From Takakia lepidozioides (Eukaryota; Streptophyta; Takakiopsida; Takakiales; Takakiaceae): DNA of 64,000 nucleotides. Position 1 is the first letter of the stretch; every line of letters starts with the position of its first letter. Below the pieces are notes generated by a model. The model was not told where the DNA came from. It searched no databases and worked only from the letters and a program-made list of their open reading frames with translations. Shown piece by piece: positions 1 through 10,892 of this stretch. The stretch spans positions 34,100,001 through 34,164,000 of the forward strand of contig CM060733.1 in NCBI GenBank assembly GCA_030704615.1. Reading direction: 5' to 3'. The position numbers were made by a program, and so were the translations under genes.

Positions 1-271
1 CCTGTGGAACGAAGAAAGAAAGGTGAATGTTTATATCATATGCATGAAGAGCTTGTACTGAAAGAATTGGATTCCAAAGGATATTTTGTGGATCAAACTC
101 ACACCAAGAACAGCTTTTCAGACTTGTTTGCCATATGGTTATATGGTAACGGAGACTTCAAGTATAGCCAAGGGTGCATTGAAGCTTGAAAGAAACCCAG
201 GCATATACGAGAGATATTACAGAAGAGAGTTTTGGTTATTGCCACATTAAAAGAAATGAAAGACATGGGAC

Positions 272-2226
272 ATGAGTGATGAAAGAGAAGCTAGACGACA
301 GAGATATTCATCAAAAAGAGAAAGCTATCTGAAAGCTAATTATCCATATCTTTGGGAGAGAGGAATAGACATAGGGGAATCATCTGGACCTCTCACACCA
401 TCAAGATCAAAAAGTGCATCACCTATACCGGAAGAACTAGAGTTGGATGCCACTCCTTCTGTTTCTTTGCAAGAAAGATTAAGGGAATTGGTACAGGAAG
501 AAGATCAATCACGAGGTGAAAGATCTGAGGTACATCCTTGGATAAAAGACTTGACAGAAATCTTTGATAAGAGTTGGCATGGAACACCAAAAGCAGGAAC
601 TCCAGTTTCTGAAGCAGAAGATGAAGAAGGAGAGAGGATGTGGCAGAGCCAACGGAGAGTTCAGACTCTCCAACACCATTACAGTTGAGTTACATGAGTG
701 AAGAAGAAACCCAAGGGCAGAACTTGGAGGATGAAAACAGAGAGAAGAAATTGAAGAGGAAGAATATGAAGAAGTAGACCCAACAGCTGAGGTTGAGACT
801 ACAACCAGGACATCCCAACCCGTTGGACCTGGATCAAGTGGAGCACTTGGATCACAGGCCAACGAAGGTGTCGGCTCAGGGGGATCAGGCGGGCTGCCTG
901 GATCTGGCTCTGGGGGGACAGGGAGTGTGGGAAGTAGTGCAACTGAAGCTGGGAATACTGTGAATATCGTGGGGCCAGAAGCAGGGAGTGCTCAAGGGCC
1001 ACCACTTGGTGGAAGATCCACCACAAAACAACAGGTCCAGAAGGACCAGCACCAGCAAGGGTGCCAGCACCTGTCAGTGGGCAGAAGGTAGGGCCACAGA
1101 TGGCGTTACAACCAACACGGGCAAAACCACCCTTTCCAATATATTCAGGAAAAGGGGATCCCGATGTACACATTAGCCAATTTGAGCACATGTGTATAGT
1201 GAACAATGAGAATGGCGATGATGCCAAGATGAGACTGTTTCCTTGTTCACTTATCAAGAAAGCAAGTGAATGGTATGCAAGATTCCCTGATAATCATTTC
1301 CTAACCTGGAATGGCTTGAATACAGCATTTCGAAATAGGTTCAGGACAAGTAAAACTGAGGATGAAGTGTATGGAAGTTTACAACAGCTGAAGCAGAAGA
1401 AGCATGAAACTGTTGAAGAGTATATGGAGAAGATGGAATTGATGATGAAAAAGCTGGCTGCAGTACCAGCACCCGGTTTACAGAAGACTTGGTTTGTGAG
1501 TGGACTAAGACCAGAGTTGCAAAAAAAGTGGATATGTTACCCCATAATACAGTGGAGGAGGCATTTGAAACTGCAAACAGAATTGAGCAATTGGGAATGC
1601 TCAGGAGAGAGAAAAAGAAGATGAGGACTCTGAGATGAGTCAGATGAAGAAGAAGAGCAAGAACTAAAAAGAAAGAGTAGAGAAAGGAAAAGTTGAAGAG
1701 GGATAACTATGAGAAAAGATTGGAAGAAATCTTGAAGAAGTATGCCACAGAGGCTGCAACACATTGGAGGAAGGGTGTATGGTGTGCAAAGTGCCAGAAT
1801 GAAGGCCATACCACCACAGAATGCCACATGAAGGAGAAACACTGTACTATCTGTAAAATGGATAACCATTCTACTGAGAATTGTTACTACAACAGAAGGA
1901 CAGCTGCAAGAGAACCTAGGCAAGTAAGGGTGCATCAGGTGCAGCCCCAGCCAAGAAGAAACAATGATCAGGACCACTATGGTAGGTCTGGTGGTTATAA
2001 CAATGGCATGGAAGGGAGAGGTAATTCAGAGGGAATTACCAAGGAAATTCCAGAGGCAACTATCAGGGTAATCCAAGGGGGAATTACCAGCCCGGGAATC
2101 AGGATTATAGAAATAATCCAAGAACAGACCAAGGGCGAGGACCCAATGGTGAAGAGCTATGTTACTATTGTAATCAGCCAGGACATCGCAAGGCAGCCTG
2201 TTCATTCTGATAAGACACCAGAATGA
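272..2226 (+). pseudogene. gypsy gag (capsid and zinc knuckles), frame-broken
   Basis: An acidic, Ser/Glu-rich N-terminal part (272-688) is followed by a retrotransposon gag capsid-like domain at 1,061-1,624 (FPIYSGKGDPDVHISQFE at its start, then the SEWYARFP and FRTSKTEDEVYGSLQQLKQ regions). At 1,693-2,226 comes a nucleocapsid region with a knuckle CAKCQNEGHTTTEC, a second Cys/His cluster CTICKMDNHSTENC, and a third CYYCNQPGHRKAAC near 2,158-2,210. The parts lie in different frames, so several indels separate them. Gag would package element RNA in cytoplasmic particles. The true start may lie left of 272, since an open stretch without recognised similarity covers 4-189. Confidence 0.75.
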
Positions 2227-2548
2227 GATGAGAGCTCCTGTGAATGAGGGCCCAGTGGTGGCAGCTCACATGGTTAGGCCATGTGTTGTACCAGAAGTAA
2301 GTACAATGATAGTAACAAGAAGTAAAGCCAAACTAATACCTCCAGTAGAAGAGGAAGAAGATGAGACTGGAAGTGGCAATGATATGCCTGAAGATGAAGA
2401 GACTTGGAAAGATGAGAAGGAACTGCACAAGGAAGTGGCAGATACTATAAGGGAAATGCAAAAGAGTACTATTTCCTGTGGCAGATTCCTCTGATTCGGA
2501 TGGAGAAAAAGAGGGGAGTGAGGAAGAAAGGAAAAAGAAGATGCAGAC

Positions 2549-3401
2549 ATGCAAAGTAATGAAGAGACTTTGGCTGAAGTAATATGTCAGACCAAAGCAG
2601 AAATTACCATTGGACAGCTATTAGCTGTGGCACCTTATTGTAGGCACAGGCTGTATCAGGCAATCAATCGAATTGCCCAAGAGACAGGAAACACAGACCT
2701 GAACAGCAAGGTGACCAGTTATAATGTGAAGCCGGAAGGGCGAGAACCAGTCATGGACTTTGATGATTCTATGCCAGTAATCCAATTGAGAATTGGAAGC
2801 ACAGAACTAACTGATGTACTGATAGATGGTGGTTCTGGAGTAAATATCATGACAGACCAATTAAGGAAGAAGCTTGGTCTAAGTAACATGAAACCAGCCC
2901 CATTTACAGTAACAATGGCAGATCAAAGAAGTGTACAGCCATTTGGGATTAATAAGAGGAGTTAAGATACAGATACAGAAAATGATCTTTATGATCACAG
3001 TAACTGTATTAAAAATGGATGAAGTCATGGAGGCTTACTCCTTATTATTGGGACGTCCGTGGCTGAAACAGGCCAGGGTATTCCATGACTGGAATTCTCA
3101 GTTACTAACTGTGCATAATGGGATGCACGAGATACAAATTACCACAAAGAAATCTAGTAGATTACCTGCTACAAGAAGACCTCGAGGAGTCAGAGAGTAT
3201 GACTGGAGGGGAGGACTGGATGAGGAGCAGGAAGCTACCCTATTTGCTGCACACCCAGAGTGGGAGCAGGTTGCAGAGATGCGGCTGGAAAGCCTAAGTT
3301 GTTTGAGAGGTATCTGCTGTGGTGTAGTGACAGCAACACCAATTGAAGAGGAAACCAGCAGTTACCCATCACATTTCTATGAAGAAAAGAAGGAGAAATA
3401 G
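2549..3401 (+). pseudogene. gypsy aspartic protease region
   Basis: A retroviral-type aspartic protease active site is visible as VLIDGGSGVNIM (about 2,817-2,850), the D-x-G form usual in plant OTA-clade gypsy elements. It is followed in another frame by a typical C-terminal region containing LLLGRPWL (about 3,041-3,065). The two parts overlap in different frames near 2,931-2,965, so a frameshift splits the domain. The upstream acidic segment at 2,228-2,494 looks like the linker between nucleocapsid and protease and carries its own stop. In a working element this enzyme would cut Gag-Pol. Confidence 0.7.
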
Positions 3402-3424
3402 AAATCCTAGAAGAACCAGCCACT

Positions 3425-5217
3425 GTGAGCTTACAGGATGAAGTGGTGACTGGTTGGACAATCACAGCTGATGAGCAGGTGAGAGAAGTAAATGTGGGAA
3501 CTCAGGAGGAACCGAGGATGGTGAAAGTAGGAGCTGATTTGGAGCCGGAATTCTTCGAAGAAGCTAAAAGCTTGTTCATCAAATACAGAGATGTATTTGC
3601 TTGGAGCTATGAGGATCTAAAAGGGATACCACCTGAAGTCTGTCAGCATAAAATTGAACTGGAACCAGGGTCAGTACCAATCAAGCAGGCGAGGTATAGA
3701 ATGAATCCCAACTACGCACAGAAGGTTGGAGAAGAGATAAAGAAGTTGGCTGAGGCTAAGTTTATATACCCAATAGAGTATACAACTTGGTTGTCACCAT
3801 TGTTATAGTTCCCAAGAAGAATGGCAAACTAAGAGTATGTGTGAACTATAAGAAGCTGAATGCTTGTACGAAGAAAGATCCTTTCCCTTTGCCATTCACA
3901 GAAGCAGTATTAGACACTGTGGCAGGCCATGAGATGTACTCATTCATGGATGGCTTCAGTGGTTATAATCAAGTGCAAGTGGCAGAAGAAGACCAAGGGA
4001 AAACAGCTTTCATCACAGACTGGGGGGCTTATGCATACAAAGTCATGCCCTTTGGACTTTGTAATGCACCAGCGACCTTTCAGAGAGTGATAAGTGAATC
4101 TTTTCATGAGTATCTGGATGATTTCATGCAGGTGTTTTTGGATGATTTCAGTGTGTACAGCTCTAAGAATGAGCACTTGCATAAATTGGAGTTATGCCTG
4201 GCCAGATGCAGGATGAGAGGTCTGGGCTTGAATCCAGAGAAGTGTACTTTCTGTGTGAACTCAGGGGTGCTTCTGGGACACATTGTGTGTAAGAAGGGAC
4301 TCCTTGTGGATCCCAGGAAGACAGAGTCCATTAAAGCCTCTCCACCACCAGTGAATGTTAAGAGTTTAAGGAGATTCCTTGGGCAAACCAGTTATTACAG
4401 AAGATTTGTCAAAAGGTATGCACAAATAGCAGCACCATTGAGCAAGCTTCTGAAGAAAGATGCAGTGTTTGCATGGACAGCTGAATGTCAACAGGCGTTT
4501 GAGGAACTTACACTGTCAGTAACAACTACACCTGTGCTGATTAACCCTCACTGGCATGTAGTATTTCATGTTCACTGCGATGCATCAGGAGAAGCGTTGG
4601 GAGCGGTGTTAGCCCAGAATGTTACAGGGAATATAGATTCACCTGTGTATGCTAGCCGGTTGATGAACAGTGCTGAGAGGAACTATAGCACAACGGAAAG
4701 AGAAGCATTGGCAATGATCTATGCAGTGAAGAAATTCAGGCATTACCTATTGGGAAGAAAGTTTATGTTTTATGTGGATCACCAGGCTCTGATATATCTG
4801 GTGAACAAACCTTTGATAAGTGGAAGGATAGCGAGGTGGTTAATAATCTTGCATGAGTTTGAGTTCGAGGTTATTTACAAGCCTGGCCGTTTGCATCTTG
4901 TGGCAGATCATTTGTCACGACTAACAACAGGAGAGGCCGCCACAGGAGTGGACGATCAGTTACCTGATGCGAGTTTATTTGTAATGGAGGTGCAAGGAAG
5001 TGCAGATGAATGGTTAGATTGGCAGTGGCCAATCAGATACTACCTTGCTCATGGTCAGTGCCCACCTAGTTATGGTAAGGAGCAGAGGAAGAGAATCGCT
5101 ATCAAAGCTTTACCTTATACTATGGTAGGAAGCAGAATGTATAAGTTAGGACCTGATGGAGTACTAAAACGATGCTTGTACCACCATGAAGTAAATAAAG
5201 TCTTGGGAAGTTCATAA
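3425..5217 (+). pseudogene. gypsy reverse transcriptase and RNase H
   Basis: The first part (3,425-3,808) holds the N-terminal RT region, ending in a frameshift close to 3,790-3,808. The second part (3,787-5,217) has RT motifs in order: KLRVCVNYKKLN, SFMDGFSGYNQV, MPFGLCNAPATFQR and the catalytic FLDDFSVYS (about 4,135-4,161). RNase H follows with HCDASGEALGAVLAQ, TTEREALAMIYAVKKFRHYL and the YVDHQAL motif. The catalytic residues (DG.SGY, FLDD) are present, so this is the best preserved part of pol. It stops at 5,217, just before the integrase zinc-binding domain, which restarts in another frame. Confidence 0.9.
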
Positions 5218-5221
5218 AGGA

Positions 5222-6633
5222 GTGGCTGGAGGTCATTTTGGAGAAGAGACTACCAGTAGAAAGATACTACTCGCAGGATACTGGTGGCCTACTTTGTTCA
5301 AAGATGTACATGAGTATTGTCAGAAGTGTGATGAATGTCAGGCTAGGAGGACCTTTGCAGAGATCTGGAAGAATGGCCTTGCATCCTACAATGCCTACGG
5401 AACCATTTCAGAAATGGGGACTAGACTTTGTTGGACCAATTAATCCACCATCCAAGAATACACGAAACAGGTACATAATTACAGCCACTGATTATACTAC
5501 AAAGTGGGTGGAAGCTAAAGCTTTGAGGGACAACACAGCCAAGTCCACAGCAAGGTTCCTGTACGAGAACATACTTACACGATTTGGATGTCCCTTAGAA
5601 TTTATCAGTGATCAAGGAAGTCACTTCATGAATGAGACCATTGAGTTATTGACTAAAGAGTTTATGATTGTGCATAGAAAGAGTACAACATATTACCCAC
5701 AGGGTAATGGACAGCAGAGGCTACCAACAAAATACTATGTACTATCTTGGCTAAGATAGTCAATGCAAACAGAACGGATTGGGATACAAAGCTGCTGACA
5801 GCTTTGTGGTCATACAGGACTTCATATAAAGTCACCACAAAGTATACACCATTCCAATTAGTTTATGGTATGGAAGCCTTACTTCCAGTGGATTCCTGTT
5901 ACCTACCATGAGAACGGAGTGGGGAAAAAGAATGGAATTGCAAGACTCCATCAAGGTCAGGAAACATGAATTATACCATGTGGAAGAAGTACGTGCTGAT
6001 GCAGCTGATAATATGACCAGAATTCAGATGAAGCGAAAGGAACAGTTTGATGAAGGCAAGTTAAAGACTTTTAAGACGGGGGATTTGGTTCTATGGTTGC
6101 AGAAGAAAGGAAAGATTCAAGCTTCTAAGCTTAAATCACCATGGAAAGGACCTTATGTCATACAAAAGATGTATGATAACAACACAGCCATGTTACAAAC
6201 CATTAACAAAGAAATGCTGGGAAGAGTCAATGCAAATAAGTTGAAGGGGTACAGTGGTATCCATGACAAACCCCTGCAGCATGATTTGCATGTTGAACCG
6301 CAAGAGCAGTCACGGGCTGCACCAGTGTTACGAACGGAGTATGGAACACTTGTCGCTAGGCCCAGTATATATGACCGGGGTGGGCAAAACAAACGTGACA
6401 CAGCCTATCACAGCCCATCAAGGCGGCGCACACAGCCTCCACAGCCCATCACGACGTGCACACAGCCATCCACACCCCAGCAAGCGCAACACAGCCTATC
6501 ACAACCTACCGCAGCGTGTCACAGCCTATCACAGCTTACCACAGTGTGCAACACAGCCTATCACAGCGTAACACAGTATGACACAGCCTGTCACACAGCT
6601 CAACACAGCCTACTAAAGTTACACGATCCATAG
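5222..6633 (+). pseudogene. gypsy integrase, frame-broken
   Basis: The N-terminal HHCC zinc-binding region is at 5,222-5,350 (GGHFGEETTSRKIL, then CQKCDECQARR). The core follows at 5,415-5,759 with the first two acidic residues in GLDFVGPI and FISDQGSHF. A one-base indel near 5,712 shifts the frame right before the position of the third catalytic acid, and a stop follows at 5,757-5,759. The remaining core and C-terminal GPY/F-like module (WKGPYVIQ) lie in other frames to about 6,300. After that the reading becomes CACAG-repeat low complexity to 6,633. The copy cannot encode an active integrase. Confidence 0.85.
6395..6615 (+). repeat. CACAGCC-rich low-complexity tract
   Basis: Dozens of short units of the type CACAGCC, CACAGCCTATCA and GTGCACACAGCC follow one another between integrase and the extra ORF. 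A very similar tract lies in the 3' LTR at about 11,015-11,315. No regular period was found. The open frames across it are translations of the repeat and are not genes. Confidence 0.8.
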
Positions 6634-6639
6634 AATCAG

Positions 6640-7179
6640 TGACAAGTGGACACATAAAAACTTCAGGAAAATGGCTGAAGGAAGAAGAAACGGAAATTAA
6701 TTTAAAAATAGACACGTGGAGGTCAGGGTGCGACACACAGCAGAGAATGAAGTGCAAGGACAGGTGTCAAAAAGAAAGAGGACAAGAACGGCCGTCAAAA
6801 GGGATGAAAGGCGGGCCCATTAATGAATACGGAAAAAGGGAAACAGAACGAACGGCAAGTACAGAAAAACTGAATTCATGTCGCATGTGTGATCCTAGTG
6901 GACTATCCAACAGGGAAAGTCCACTAAAGAAGATAAAAGTTAAAATCCAGTCACAGCGGATACAGCCAATAGAAAACCAGAGAAATGATCAAGAAAATGG
7001 AGGGAAATTAAGCGCAAGAGGCGGCGTCGTTCTGAGTAACGGGCGTCTCGACAGGACAGGCCATAAATGCTATAACTTGGAAACTATGGAGGAACTAACA
7101 GACTATACGCTCGCAATATTACTTACGCAATGGCAGAGACACGAAACGAAAAGAGCAGAGCTTTTCTCTTGAACAATGC
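6640..7179 (+). other. untranslated stretch between integrase and extra ORF
   Basis: Purine-rich DNA with an open but unrecognised frame at 6,639-7,172 (Lys/Glu/Arg-rich). It probably acts as leader sequence for the following ORF. No promoter motif could be assigned with confidence. Confidence 0.4.
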
Positions 7180-10100
7180 TTGCAAGCCCCGCAGGCTTAC
7201 AAGAGATTACCCATAGCTTTCTGCGGCAACCATACGTTTCTGCTTTGTGCACTACAGGCATTCCTGCAGTTGTTACAGCCAAAGCAGTTCTGTGAGTCTA
7301 AGATGAAGAGAGTGAGAGGAATGGAGGAAATCAGGGTGAAGAGCACCACAATTCTGCAGAAACAAACGATGGCTACCCCACAGGCGATAAAGATACTGAA
7401 GGAGCTGAGATTGGAAGGATTGCAAAGCATGGATTGGACACTACACCATAGACAGTACATGTTACAATTTTTGCAGAACTTTGAGCCAAAGACAGGAACA
7501 ACAACGGTGAAGGGAGTTGAATTAATGATTACTCCCCTATACCTCCAGCAATTGTTTCGATTGCCAGCAGGTCATGTGTATGTGGAGGAACACAGGGAAA
7601 GACTGCAAATAGGGGATTTATTCCAAGAAGGGAGTTTCTTTAAAACTCAGGGTTATGCTTGTACCAAAGCTGTGTACCCAGGGTTAAAAGACATAGGCCA
7701 AGTATTGAACGTTCTGATTGCCCTGAAACAGAACCAACAATATTTGAGCAGATCCTTCACAGAGGAAATCCTCAAAGGCTTGAAGGGACAAGAGGTACCA
7801 TGGGCGGACATAATGTACAACGCACTGGTAGAGGAGATGAAAAGATTACAAGGTACTACCGCAAAATCTCCTATCATAGTGTCTGGCCCAATCATTGCTC
7901 AAATAATCCTTAGTTCTGGCATACTTAATGCACAAGAAAGGAAGGAAATGGGAGTGTTTGAGCCAGAAACAACTGCAATGGAAGAGCAAGGCTCTTCACA
8001 CAGTGAGGGTGGACTAGCAGCACAACCCGAGACTAAGAGGCAGAGAAGGGGAAAGACTGTAGTGGCGGATCCACTGGCTTCACGGATTCCGCATGATAAT
8101 GTTTCCCAAGCTCATGACCAGGAAGGGGCACAGCAGCACAAAAGAATGTTATTACTGGAAGCAGGACCTTCAGAGAGGGAGGAAGAAGTTACTTCTGCAT
8201 CACAACCAACACAGCCACTTGAACGACTTGTCACAAGGTCACAAGTTATCCATGCAGCTCAACCCGAAATAATTGATTTGGAAAGTGAAGGGATAGATAT
8301 TCCAACTACAGAACAGATAGTGGCAGAAATAGAGAAAGGGGACCTTCTCTATGAATATTCTGGTCTGGTCAAGCAGACAGAAATCCCAGAGGTGCAACAG
8401 TTGCCCAAGAGAAATCCTGAGGTACATATAATGCACACACCTGTGTCGGAGGTACCACAGGCGGAAGGCCATGACACTGTAGCACCGGTCATAAATGAAG
8501 TAGTTCAGGAAGAAAATCCGGTGGGACAATGGTCTGAATGGTTAGTGAGACATCATACTGTTGAAGATCAGGAGGAACAGCAGCAACCTCACCATGATGA
8601 CCCTCAACAGGCAATGCTGATGAGTTCCATAGGCAGGACACTTAATTTGTTGGGGACTTATGTCAAAACCCATGTTCCAATTACCCAATTGACAGCCTTG
8701 AAAGAAGAACTCAGGAAGGAGTTTGAGGCTCGACTTGCCACTGAGTGTGCAAACAAGGTCGATGAAGAGGTCACTCTCAAGATGAAGCAGGACTTGGCCA
8801 ATACAGAAATGGCTTTGCAATTGGCCAAGCAACAATTGATTGAGGCAGGCCTCGCGCAAGACCAGTTGCACGAAGCACATAAGCAACAGCTATACCAAAT
8901 GCAGGTGCAGCATGAAAGCAAGTTGCAAGAACTGAATGCACTACATACGGAGTTGCAGACAGTGCATAACAGGATGGCGATACAATGCGCTACATTTACA
9001 ACTATGCTTGACCAATCAACAAAAGAAATAAACAGTCAAGCGGAAAAATGTACGAAGGCAGAAGAAGAGAATGTGGAGCACATGAAGCTCATTGTCGATA
9101 TGAAGAATACAATCTGTCGCAATGAAGATACTTTCAAGCAATACAGGCAGATGGAAGCTGAGAATGAGAAATACATCGTGGAGTTGCAACAAACCATCGT
9201 GGCCAATAGAAATGAAATCGCGGTCAGTAACAAGGCTTCGAAAGAAGCCAATAATCTACTTGCTGCCTATGCGCAATTGGTTGAGCCACAGGCGAAGCGC
9301 ATGAAGGCTTTACAACAGCAGTTGGAATTGTATAAGCTAAGAGAGGAGCAAACTCTCAGGGGAACCACAAGCAGCTTGGTGGATAACAGCCTTATGCAGG
9401 TCTGGTTAGCACAAGGGCCAGTAGAAGGCAAAGCCCCACGGAAGCTCACCCAAAGCGAGATGAATGAGCTCAGACTGCAGGTGCAGAACATTGCCACAAC
9501 TACTATAGACAATGTCTATAGTAGGATAGCAGAGTTACAAGAGGATGTAGACGGACTCCAGACTCAAGTGGAAGACCTCACTTCAAACATCGACCAAAGA
9601 GTCTATATCCCTCAGGAACAGCTAATGGCTTCTTATTTGCAAGCCAGAACTCTGGCTTTTCAGTCTTCACAGGAGGTGCAGGAGATGCCAATGGTACAGG
9701 AACCAGTACCACCACCACCACAACAGGTCAGTGTACCAGTAGCTGAACCTGTGGTTACTACAACCACACCACAGCCACCACAGCCGGAGGTATGGGGCAA
9801 TGCAGCTTTTAACCCACCTAAAACTCCAGCTGCCAGGGAGTACAGTAGGGCTATGATTATGCCCTTCAACCAAATTCCCATCATGTTGGATTTGGCTTGG
9901 AAAGAATTTAGTCCTCCGCAGTCATTCGCACATTACTACCAAATCATGCGTATTTGGCTGCCAGTGGCAACCAGGACTAAAGTTCTTCCAAACAATCGAC
10001 ATATTGAAGATCATCACTTTGCACAATACTGGCACGAGGCAGGTACCATGTTGAGGGAATTGGTTGCTTTCCAGGTTGTACATGGACTCATTTATACCAA

Positions 10101-10854
10101 GACCAAGGAGATAGCAAGTATTGTCATGGGGTGCGGGCTATACTACGCTGCTTGTTTTCTGATACGTTACCACATAGAGCAACAAAAGATGCAAGCACGC
10201 TTTCAAAGTTACTCCAGTGGAGATCATTGGGTATTACCTTCGGTGCCACCTCATATGTACCTATATGACCCAAAAGTTATGATACAGAAGGATTCTCAAA
10301 TTCGTTCATGGTTTCAAGCAGCCTGCAACAATTTGTCAACACAGAAATTCGGACTTGATGACATTTTCTATAAGGGACATATCGCATGGAAATACTTGCA
10401 CGCTGCACCAGTAATTGGTACCCCACTCATCTGGACAGACAAGGAGCTCAGTGTCTACACCAATTTTGCTGTTCAACGGTTACACCAGGTTGTAAAATGC
10501 AAACTTCCAGACATGGTAGGACAGCATTGTATGCCCCAGATGATTCCACAAAAAGTTCGAAAATTAAAACACCTGAGAGGCGATGAGGATTCTGATACAA
10601 CTGTTTCTTCACAAAATTCTTTTGACATGGGAGAAGACTATGCAATTCAGATGGAAGAGAAGAAACAAAGGGGATCTCCTATGCCGGAAAGATTACCTCG
10701 ATATCAGCCTCCAGAAGGCCTCACTTATCCAGGTAGTGATCAACCATCTCCATCAACCAGAGACAGACCTCGGGCTCGTACACACAGCCCACCACGAAAC
10801 TCTCAACGTCAACAAGGTGCTCACTCACAAAGGTTTGCTACTCGGAAACAGTAA
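7180..10854 (+). CDS. intact 1,224-aa extra ORF of the gypsy element
   Basis: One uninterrupted frame of 1,224 codons lies between integrase and the polypurine tract, sense with pol. The protein has an N-terminal globular part (about residues 64-255; the start may be Met64, MATPQAIKILKEL), a disordered acidic/Gln-rich linker (about 260-480), long coiled coils (about 500-740 and 775-820), a Pro/Gln/Val-rich hinge (about 830-880), a second globular part (about 885-1,130, rich in Trp/Tyr/His) and a basic, Ser/Pro-rich tail. I see no signal peptide, membrane anchor, catalytic motif or zinc finger, so an envelope role is unsupported. Extra ORFs at this place are known from Tat/Athila-type plant elements. 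Function is unknown. It is striking that this frame is open while gag-pol next to it is broken. Confidence 0.75.
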   Translation: MQAPQAYKRLPIAFCGNHTFLLCALQAFLQLLQPKQFCESKMKRVRGMEEIRVKSTTILQKQTMATPQAIKILKELRLEGLQSMDWTLHHRQYMLQFLQNFEPKTGTTTVKGVELMITPLYLQQLFRLPAGHVYVEEHRERLQIGDLFQEGSFFKTQGYACTKAVYPGLKDIGQVLNVLIALKQNQQYLSRSFTEEILKGLKGQEVPWADIMYNALVEEMKRLQGTTAKSPIIVSGPIIAQIILSSGILNAQERKEMGVFEPETTAMEEQGSSHSEGGLAAQPETKRQRRGKTVVADPLASRIPHDNVSQAHDQEGAQQHKRMLLLEAGPSEREEEVTSASQPTQPLERLVTRSQVIHAAQPEIIDLESEGIDIPTTEQIVAEIEKGDLLYEYSGLVKQTEIPEVQQLPKRNPEVHIMHTPVSEVPQAEGHDTVAPVINEVVQEENPVGQWSEWLVRHHTVEDQEEQQQPHHDDPQQAMLMSSIGRTLNLLGTYVKTHVPITQLTALKEELRKEFEARLATECANKVDEEVTLKMKQDLANTEMALQLAKQQLIEAGLAQDQLHEAHKQQLYQMQVQHESKLQELNALHTELQTVHNRMAIQCATFTTMLDQSTKEINSQAEKCTKAEEENVEHMKLIVDMKNTICRNEDTFKQYRQMEAENEKYIVELQQTIVANRNEIAVSNKASKEANNLLAAYAQLVEPQAKRMKALQQQLELYKLREEQTLRGTTSSLVDNSLMQVWLAQGPVEGKAPRKLTQSEMNELRLQVQNIATTTIDNVYSRIAELQEDVDGLQTQVEDLTSNIDQRVYIPQEQLMASYLQARTLAFQSSQEVQEMPMVQEPVPPPPQQVSVPVAEPVVTTTTPQPPQPEVWGNAAFNPPKTPAAREYSRAMIMPFNQIPIMLDLAWKEFSPPQSFAHYYQIMRIWLPVATRTKVLPNNRHIEDHHFAQYWHEAGTMLRELVAFQVVHGLIYTKTKEIASIVMGCGLYYAACFLIRYHIEQQKMQARFQSYSSGDHWVLPSVPPHMYLYDPKVMIQKDSQIRSWFQAACNNLSTQKFGLDDIFYKGHIAWKYLHAAPVIGTPLIWTDKELSVYTNFAVQRLHQVVKCKLPDMVGQHCMPQMIPQKVRKLKHLRGDEDSDTTVSSQNSFDMGEDYAIQMEEKKQRGSPMPERLPRYQPPEGLTYPGSDQPSPSTRDRPRARTHSPPRNSQRQQGAHSQRFATRKQ

Positions 10855-10875
10855 ACCGTGAGGACACGGCTTTTT

Positions 10876-10889
10876 GAGGGGGGAAGGGG
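10876..10889 (+). promoter_or_regulatory. polypurine tract
   Basis: A 14-base all-purine run, GAGGGGGGAAGGGG, lies four bases before the TG that opens the LTR. This is the expected primer site for plus-strand DNA synthesis in an LTR retrotransposon. Confidence 0.8.
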
Positions 10890-10892
10890 TAA

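Noticed and set aside
7180-10854. The extra gypsy ORF as an envelope protein
   Set aside because: No signal peptide, transmembrane helix or furin-like site is visible; only coiled coils and globular parts.
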